Shown here: in pieces, positions 11,936 through 17,254 of the stretch
How the letters are laid out: every line of letters begins with the position of its first letter
How positions within the stretch are numbered: position 1 is the stretch's first letter
Assembly (NCBI RefSeq): GCF_000003605.2
Contig: NW_003145788.1
Location: 92,207 to 109,460 of the forward strand
Source: Saccoglossus kowalevskii
Lineage: Eukaryota; Hemichordata; Enteropneusta; Harrimaniidae
Direction of reading: 5' to 3'
DNA: 17,254 bases
Position numbers and translations under genes: made by a program
Notes under the pieces: model-generated
Seen by the model: only the letters and a program-made list of their open reading frames with translations
The model's database searches: none
Told to the model about the DNA's origin: nothing

Positions 11936-12221
11936 GTGAGTATGTAACCTTTGACATTGAAATCTTTCATTCAGCCCAAAGAAGAAAATACAATTCGTAC
12001 ATGCGGATGGTTGATCAGGATAATCATCTGTTGCCCACTGTAGGTTTTTTTTGCAGGGCTGCTTTTATGTCATATGAAACCGGATATTGTGCGTGCTTGC
12101 AGTCTTGTGCTTTGCATCACAAAACCGTTGGAAATCAATATAAATGTCAAAGAAATAAAGATCAGTATGAAAAAGAGACAGGAGCTATAATTACATAATG
12201 GTTTTCTTTCTGATTGCCTTT

Positions 12222-12235
12222 GTTTCCATGGTAAC
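12222..12235. promoter_or_regulatory. RFX X-box-like motif in intron 4
   Basis: GTTTCCATGGTAAC matches the palindromic RFX X-box consensus GTTRCCATGGYAAC at all but the fourth base. RFX factors drive ciliary genes in animals. The site is far from any promoter seen here, so a role is inference from the motif alone. Confidence 0.3.
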
Positions 12236-12391
12236 AAATGTGTGCTAGTGTCTCGAGGGATCTGGTCTGAAGTGTTTCTTCACCAAATCATTTCTACATG
12301 ATGGTGATATTGACAGCCTACATTTAAGCATGGAAATAATTAAGTAGCTCTCTCTATCCTCCGTCACAAAGGCTCTGTTTTTTAATATTTA

Positions 12392-12770
12392 GTGCAGGGT
12401 GACCCAGTCAGTGTTATACTACAGAACAGTGCAGGGTGACCCAGTCAGTGTTATACTGCAGAACAGTGCAGGGTGACCCAGTCGGTGTTATACTACAGAA
12501 CAGTGCAGGGTGACCCAGTCAGTGTTATACTGCAGAACAGTGCAGGGTGACCCAGTCAGTGTTATACTGCAGAACAGTGCAGGGTGACCCAGTCGGTGTT
12601 ATACTACAGAACAGTGCAGGGTGACCCAGTCAGTGTTATACTGCAGAACAGTGCAGGGTGATCCAGTCAGTGTTATACTGCAGAACAGTGCAGGGTGACC
12701 CAGTCAGTGTTATACTGCAGAACAGTGCAGGGTGACCCAGTCAGTGTTATACTGCAGAACAGTGCAGGGT
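12392..12770. repeat. 37-bp minisatellite, ten full copies
   Basis: Ten 37-bp units start at 12392 and every 37 bases after it, with a 9-bp partial copy at 12762-12770. Each unit begins gtgcagggtgacccagtc. The copies differ only at a few fixed sites: cagt/cggt, tactac/tactgc and a single C to T in copy 8. Copies 3-5 and 6-8 carry the same pattern of variants apart from that C to T, which indicates a later duplication of a 111-bp triplet. The array is entirely intronic. Confidence 0.97.
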
Positions 12771-12812
12771 AAAACAGTGCGGAACAGAACAACAACAACA
12801 AACCGAACACCA

Positions 12813-12822
12813 TGATTGACAG
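12813..12822 (+). promoter_or_regulatory. PBX/MEIS-like decamer TGATTGACAG, intron 4
   Basis: This is an exact match to the composite PBX-MEIS/Prep motif (TGATTGACAG). The 12-mer tgattgacaggt is found again in the last intron at 15907-15918. A role is inferred from the motif only. Confidence 0.3.
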
Positions 12823-12955
12823 GTCATGATGCTCTCATTTCAAGTAATAGTAATAGAGAAGATACTGTCATCATTAAAAAAAGTCACAATGAATTACTTT
12901 ACTTGCATCATCTGTCTCTGTTAACATGTCTTGTTAATTTAATTTACATTTTCAG

Positions 12956-13156
12956 GAGCTGAAGAAATTCTATTACTCGCCAGACGGACAGATCTTCGCA
13001 GGATATCTCTTGACACGCCTGACTACACAGACGTTGTTTTACAATTAGAAGATATCCAACATGCTATCGCAATAGATTATGATCCAGTGGATGGTTACAT
13101 TTATTGGACAGATGACGAAGTGAGGGCGATTAGACGAGCATCCATGGATGGTACAG
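12956..13156 (+). CDS. LRP6: LRP5/6 exon D: start of YWTD propeller 2
   Basis: This exon encodes residues 309-374 and opens the second propeller, which together with propeller 1 forms the Wnt-binding platform of LRP5/6. It shows [17 protein letters not shown], the start-of-propeller signature, followed by [12 protein letters not shown] and YWTD (357-360) in [15 protein letters not shown]. The acceptor is acattttcag. The donor acag|gtacga is weaker than the others in the gene. Both ends are in phase 1. There is no ATG-led frame because the exon starts mid-protein, yet it translates without stops when joined to exon C. The human counterpart is one exon of 397 bp (from memory); here it is split into 201 + 196 bp. 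Confidence 0.94.
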
Positions 13157-13743
13157 GTACGAGTCGTAATTCTTTGTTTTAACTTTTGTTCGTATACGAT
13201 TGATTACCGTTAAAATCCTATTATAAACCGCATACTTTATAGTAACCGCACCCCCGATTTTGGCTTCAGTGTTAAAGAGTTCTCAACAGAAATTGAAAAC
13301 ATGAAAAGTACCTATTAGTAACCGCACTCCCAATTCAACAAGACCTGCATAAAAATGCATATTACATTAAATATACAGAGTATTTTTTTTTTCATGTGAA
13401 CAGTTTTTTTGTGACGTGAGGCTTATCACTCTTCCCTGACATCTAAATTGAAGTTACGCTTATATTCAAAAGATTGTACGGTGTATTGTTAGTTTTGTGC
13501 GAGTGATGTGGGGGGAAAAAATGACCATGCCCATTTAGTGATTGCAATATGTCCCTAATATAAACCACACCCCGAACTTGAGCTGTTGATCCCAATTTTT
13601 TATTTGATACATTGTAATATAAACCGCGGTTTATAATAGGATTTTAACGGTACACATTTTAACGTTGGTGTTCTCTGTAGCCATCATCTGGCGTTGCTCA
13701 TTCTTCTTATGAAGGTCAAAACAAATTTACATTTTGTTTTCAG
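13157..13743 (+). other. Intron 5 of the LRP5/6 gene, mostly MITE
   Basis: This 587-bp intron interrupts what is a single exon in vertebrates. It runs from donor gtacga to acceptor cattttgttttcag. A 448-bp inverted-repeat element fills about three quarters of it, leaving roughly 50 bp before and 90 bp after. Confidence 0.88.
13205..13652. mobile_element. MITE with perfect 25-bp TIRs and TA target duplication
   Basis: Perfect inverted repeats lie at 13205-13231 and 13626-13652, 27 bp each including a terminal TA. Read as a TA duplication, the 25-bp arms begin CCGTTAAAATCC. No coding capacity is visible. The interior repeats a motif close to aaccgcacccc at about 13241, 13317 and 13561, and an aaaccgcggttt palindrome sits at the inner edge of the right arm. 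A TA duplication suggests mobilisation by a Tc1/mariner-type transposase, which is inference. The perfect arms suggest recent insertion. Confidence 0.88.
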
Positions 13744-13939
13744 GTGGTGAATTTATTGTGACTACCGAGGTGGAGCATCCAGATGGATTGGCTGTAGATT
13801 GGGTTGGCAGGAATTTGTATTGGACTGATACGGGCAATGACAGAATTGAAGTTGCTAGACTTAATGGGACGTCGCGGACAATATTGATTTCCGAAGATTT
13901 AGACGAACCAAGGGCAATAGCTTTAGATCCAGCAGACGG
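13744..13939 (+). CDS. LRP6: LRP5/6 exon E: propeller 2, blade with NLYWTDTG
   Basis: This exon encodes residues 376-439. It contains [20 protein letters not shown] with YWTD at 400-403, then [11 protein letters not shown] (possible N-glycosylation at 415-417) and [15 protein letters not shown], all typical of LRP5/6 propeller 2. The acceptor is tgttttcag and the donor is gacgg|gtatgt. It enters in phase 1 and leaves in phase 2, splitting Gly as GG|G to exon F. The start of the following intron reads in frame as GYVYMCD, a faint echo of the GYMYWTD that begins exon F. Confidence 0.95.
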
Positions 13940-14045
13940 GTATGTATATATGTGTGATACTGTTAGTTTTGAAGCTAAATGTTTGGTGATATGTCTTATT
14001 GAAAATTTTACACAACATCTTGTTAACGTATTCATCTCTTTATAG

Positions 14046-14295
14046 GTACATGTACTGGACAGACTGGGGAAGCAAGCCAAAAATCGAACGTGCTGCTCTT
14101 GATGGAACAGACAGAACTGTGCTCATTAATTCATCCTTGGGATGGCCCAACGGAATTGCATTAGGACTTTATAGAGAGGAAAATATACTGGGGAGATGCG
14201 AAAACTGATAAAATTGAAATGGCAAACATGGATGGCACAGGGAAGACAAGTACTGGTAGTTGATTTACCTCACATTTTTGGTTTTAGCTTGCTTG
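14046..14295 (+). CDS. LRP6: LRP5/6 exon F: propeller 2, frame broken by two extra G
   Basis: This exon encodes propeller 2 residues from 441 onward: YMYWTDWG (YWTD 443-446), [15 protein letters not shown] (possible N-glycosylation) and LGWPNGIAL. The frame then fails. Homology resumes one base later as [24 protein letters not shown], and fails again, resuming one base later as [18 protein letters not shown]. Each break is explained by one additional G, at 14164-14165 and within 14240-14242. As written, the frame hits a stop at 14206-14208. Without the two bases the exon is 248 bp, and 248+141 (exon G) equals 389, the sum of two human exons as I remember them (172+217). The acceptor is ctctttatag and the donor is cttg|gtaagt. 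It enters in phase 2 and leaves in phase 1 after correction. Sequencing error is the likeliest cause; a real mutated allele is possible. Confidence 0.9.
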
Positions 14296-14632
14296 GTAAG
14301 TATTTCCTTCTCAGTTGATCTGTGTGAAAGAAAAGAAAGACCAATCTCTGGAATTGTACCATTGAATCATGGGAGATAATTGTTTATCTAGTTTAAACTC
14401 ATACTCTATTTTTTATTTACAATTATAATCTAAGTCAGTTTACTTTGATAGTGAACTGATAACCACCTGCACCTTTATTCACAGAGGGTTTAAATAGTTC
14501 CGAAAAGTTTTGTTTTTCGCACAGATTTTGCCAGAAAAATTTTAAGAAAAGATTAAGTTGATTTGTGTATTGTACTTCTCTTCCCTTACAAAGAAAGATA
14601 TTTCAATGATAATATATGACATACCTTTGTAG
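14296..14632 (+). other. Intron 7 of the LRP5/6 gene
   Basis: This is a short AT-rich intron from donor gtaagt to acceptor tacctttgtag. It separates blades of propeller 2 at LLG|DY, in phase 1. I see no other feature in it. Confidence 0.88.
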
Positions 14633-14773
14633 GTGACTACATATATTGGACTGACTGGCAGAGAAGATCCATTGAGAGAGTCAACAAACACAATGGACAA
14701 GACCGAGAAGTTATTATTGACCAGTTGCCTGATTTAATGGGTCTGAAAGCTGTTAACGTAAAGAAAATAGAAG
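14633..14773 (+). CDS. LRP6: LRP5/6 exon G: closing blade of propeller 2
   Basis: This exon encodes residues 524-569. [16 protein letters not shown] carries YWTD at 527-530, followed by [19 protein letters not shown], the conserved end of propeller 2. The last codon is split in phase 1 (GAA G|), as expected before the second EGF-like module, whose exon is not in the window. The acceptor is cctttgtag and the donor is gaag|gtacat, a weaker match than most of the others. The exon has no ATG-led frame of its own but translates without a stop. Confidence 0.94.
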
Positions 14774-14954
14774 GTACATACAGATTCCTCACTGTGTTCA
14801 GCAACTGAAGTTTAGATCTGTCCCTTCATAAACTGTAAAGAAGTAAAAAATCTATCCATCTTATTTAAATATTTGTTTAACCAGTTATCTTGTGTAGACC
14901 AGATTGTGTCCTCCACAGCCAGTCATACCATTTATACTCAGTATCCTTTTAACA

Positions 14955-15621
14955 TTGATCAAGATGTCACCCTCTTTCTGATAATTAAGTCACCCCTCCC
15001 CCTGTTAGCTTAAAAATTCACCACTCCTGTTGGTTAATCAAGTCACCTCTTCTCATTGGGTAATCAAGCCACCCCTCCCCCTGTTGGCTTAAAATTTCAC
15101 CCCTCCTCCTGTTGGTTAATCAGGTCCTCCCTCCTCCTGTTGGTTAATCAGGTCCTCCCTCCTCCTGTTGGTTAATCAGGTCCTCCCTCCTCCTGTTGGT
15201 TAATCAGGTCCTCCCTCCTCCTGTTGGTTAATCAAGTCACCCCTCTTCCTGTTGGTTAATCAAGTCACCCCTCTTCCTGTTGGTTAATCAAGTCACCCCT
15301 CTTCCTGTTGGTTAATCAAGTCACCCCTCTTCCTGTTGGTTAATCAAGTCACCCCTCTTCATGTTGGTTAATCAAGTCACGTCACCCTCTTTTTTGGTTA
15401 ATCAAGTCACCCCACCCTCTTTTTTGGTTAATCAAGTCACCCCTCCTCCTGTTGGCTTAAAAATTCACCCCTCCTCCTGTTGGTTAATCAGGTCACCCCT
15501 CCTCCTGTTGGTTAATCAAGTCACCCCTCTTCATGTTGGTTAATCAAGTCACATCACCCTCCCTGTCGAATAATCAAGTCGCCCTCTCCCAGTTGGCTAA
15601 TCGAGTCACTCCTCCCTGTTG
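14955..15621. repeat. 28-bp minisatellite, more than 20 copies
   Basis: Imperfect units of about 28 bp carry the core ctgttggttaatcaagtc followed by a C/T-rich segment. The outer copies are divergent. The centre is homogenised into four near-identical ggtcctccct variants (about 15120-15233), then about five aagtcacccctctt variants up to 15360. A variant block with cttcatgttggttaatc recurs 172 bp apart (15361 and 15533), pointing to duplication of about six units. Because 28 is not a multiple of three, short open frames in it are artefacts. Confidence 0.95.
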
Positions 15622-15895
15622 CAAATGGTTTATTCCAATATTTCTAATAATCTGATTTACAATCTGCACTGGGAGATAAGCTCACACATTTGATATATCT
15701 AATAATTTCTTTAGCTGAAACTCTCAATGCGGGGTTATAATAGAAAAATAAATCTATTATTAATAATAGACACGCTAAAATGAAATTTAGTGGTAAATAG
15801 TCAATACTGATTGGGCACTTAGAATGAATGATAGAAAAATTCCATTATGATTGTTTTCTTTGTCTGTTAATTCATGTTATTGTCAGTGTTCAAAC

Positions 15896-15916
15896 GTCAA
15901 TCAGAGTGATTGACAG
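15896..15916. promoter_or_regulatory. Paired TGATTGAC motif with PBX/MEIS-like site, intron 8
   Basis: GTCAATCA (15896-15903) and TGATTGAC (15907-15914) form a perfect inverted pair with a 3-bp spacer. The right half continues to TGATTGACAG, the composite PBX-MEIS/Prep motif. The surrounding 150 bp has higher complexity and further homeodomain-like cores. A regulatory role is inferred from motif content only. Confidence 0.3.
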
Positions 15917-16599
15917 GTATGCCCCTGCTTCATTTGTCCCGTCAATGTTTATCTTGTGGTATTTAATTACTAAAATCTCCTGACTGATGCGTTCATAATG
16001 GGACTTAATGGGCCCAGTCAATAAAATCAGTTGATGCCTAAAGCTTAAATTTAATATAACTGCCGTTTGTATTTAAAAATGTAGAAAACCGTAAGAAACT
16101 ATCAAGGTCTTTTTTTTTTTTTATCCTTTCGCCATCCTTTGAGAGTAGGTGATGAGGCTCTTTGTGCGGTTTTAATGCTTGCATTATTTGTGGATACAAT
16201 GTTGGAGTGAAATTGAAATCTGGAAAAAATCATTGCTGAGTTTCTTTTTTAAGAATTTAATTATTTTGCATGTTATTCGTAATATTGGGTAACTTTGCTA
16301 GGAGTGCGTATTGTAGCTGTCAGTTTTCATCAGAAATATTTTTAAAGCACAGTCTGACAACCCGTTACAAGATCCTGTAGAGTAGTGATATTCAATCTTG
16401 ATATTCACATGACAGTGTTCTTAGTAGGATGTTTATATTGTAATAATTATTACCTTTTACCCCCAGCAATTTCTTTAAATAGTTATTGACAAGATTCACT
16501 TGCTAAGTTTTGCATACTAATTAGATAATTTGTGCAATAAATCTATTTTCATCCAAAGTTAGATTAAAATGTAGAATTTGGTGCATAAATAACCTTTTT

Positions 16600-16760
16600 A
16601 GCTCCGCTGTCGACTTTGTCGAGCGGAGCTTATCATATGAGTGATTGTCCGTCGTCCGTGTCAATGTTTTACTTTTTAGCTCCGCTGTCGACTTTGTCGA
16701 GCGGAGCTTATCATATGAGTGATTGTCCTCAGTCGTCGTCCGTGTCAATGTTTTACTTTT
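16600..16760. repeat. Duplicated hairpin head of a dispersed repeat
   Basis: Two tandem units start at 16600 and 16678, 78 bp apart; the second has about 6 extra bases. Each begins with a near-perfect hairpin, agctccgctgtcgac, ttt, gtcgagcggagct, with a 2-nt bulge (16600-16630 and 16678-16708), followed by gattgtcc and a cgtcgtccgtg motif. From memory, elements with an agct-type hairpin, a gtcgtccgtc motif and a tttcgacttctt stretch are common in bivalve and other marine invertebrate genomes. The family name is not known to me. Confidence 0.85.
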
Positions 16761-16761
16761 T

Positions 16762-17254
16762 CGACTTCTTCTTGAAAACTACAAGCCTGAATGCTTTGAT
16801 ACTTGGTGTATATGTACCTTGGGTAGACCTCTCTGAGGTTTGTTCATTTCATCTTTATATCTTCAATTCTCTAATTTTGGTGAATATTTTTGTCATTTTT
16901 GGTAAAAAGTGATATTTTCGACTTCTTGTTAAAAACCGCAAGTGCAATTGCTTTGATATTACATATATAGGTACTACATGTGGACCTCTCTCAGATTTGT
17001 TCATTTTGTAATGATATCCTTAATTCTCTAATTTTGGTGAATATTTTTGTCATTTTTGGTAAAAAGTGATATTTTCGACTTCTTGTTAAAAACCGCAAGT
17101 CCGATTGCTTTGATATTACATATATAGGTACTACATGTGGACCTCTCTCAGATTTGTTCATTTTGTGATGATATCTTCAATTCTCTAATTTTGGTGAATA
17201 TTTTTGTCATTTTTGGTAAAAAGTGACCTATTTTTCGACTTCCTTGTTAAAAAC
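16762..17254. repeat. 157-bp tandem repeat, three units plus a partial
   Basis: Units start at cgacttctt at 16762, 16919, 17076 and 17236, giving lengths of 157, 157 and 160 bp before the window ends in unit 4. Unit 1 is clearly diverged while units 2 and 3 are nearly identical. Each ends in a long shared segment with ctctaattttggtgaat. The array directly follows the hairpin head, so the two parts probably form one element with an amplified interior. It continues beyond the window. Confidence 0.93.

Larger units (their letters stand above)
11936..12955 (+). other. Intron 4 of the LRP5/6 gene, with minisatellite
   Basis: This intron runs from donor gtgagt to acceptor tttacattttcag. Its first 263 bp remain open in the exon C frame. 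It also has an internal acceptor-like site (gtaggttttttttgcag, AG at 12055-12056), an X-box-like motif (12222-12235), a 37-bp minisatellite (12392-12770), a short AAC tract (about 12790-12801) and a PBX/MEIS-like decamer (12813-12822). Confidence 0.85.
14774..17254 (+). other. Partial intron 8 of the LRP5/6 gene
   Basis: This intron starts at donor gtacat and runs past the window end. I found no EGF-like or propeller 3 exon. It contains a 28-bp minisatellite, a block with a paired TGATTGAC motif (15896-15916), AT-rich filler and a hairpin-headed satellite-like repeat at the right edge. Confidence 0.8.

Noticed and set aside
15361-15543. Plus-strand frame with repeated LVNQVTPP
   Set aside because: It is a product of the 28-bp minisatellite; the unit length is not a multiple of three, so the peptide pattern does not persist.
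16521-16912. Frames on both strands with repeated peptide blocks
   Set aside because: They come from the duplicated hairpin unit and the start of the tandem repeat, with no sign of coding selection.
1-17254. CRISPR array, operon or prokaryotic system
   Set aside because: The tandem repeats lack unique spacers, the gene has spliceosomal introns and animal domains, and no bacterial gene was seen.

Overview
The window is intron-rich, AT-rich animal DNA. It carries the N-terminal half of the coding region of a Wnt co-receptor of the LRP5/6 (arrow) family, on the + strand. Seven coding exons join at seven clean GT-AG junctions to encode about 569 residues: the first YWTD beta-propeller, the first EGF-like module, and the second YWTD propeller up to its closing blade. 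The signal-peptide exon lies before the window. The second EGF, propellers 3-4, the LDLR-A repeats, the membrane segment and the PPPSP tail lie beyond its end. No second gene, RNA gene or prokaryotic feature was found.

Layout: partial intron 1 (1-612); exon A (613-1006); a very long intron of about 8.4 kb with simple repeats and one 928-bp non-autonomous DNA transposon (8168-9095); exon B (9412-9806); intron (9807-11803); EGF exon C (11804-11935); intron with a 37-bp minisatellite (12392-12770); exon D (12956-13156); intron mostly occupied by a 448-bp MITE (13205-13652); exon E (13744-13939); a 106-bp intron; exon F (14046-14295), which has two apparent single-G insertions that break the frame; exon G (14633-14773); and a partial last intron with a 28-bp minisatellite (about 14955-15621) and, at the edge, a hairpin-headed repeat that runs into 157-bp tandem units (16600-17254).

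Organism: the single LRP5/6-like gene, its close similarity to vertebrate LRP5/6, the bilaterian-style introns and the repeat types suggest a marine invertebrate such as a lophotrochozoan or hemichordate. I cannot fix the species. Several exon lengths sum to those I remember for human LRP5/6 (395 = 198+197, 397 = 201+196, 389 = 248+141), which supports orthology and shows that intron positions have been reshuffled.

I see no convincing new biological system. The points most worth checking are the double frameshift in exon F, the two well-formed non-autonomous transposons, the hairpin-plus-satellite composite at the right edge, and a 12-bp PBX/MEIS-like motif present in two introns.
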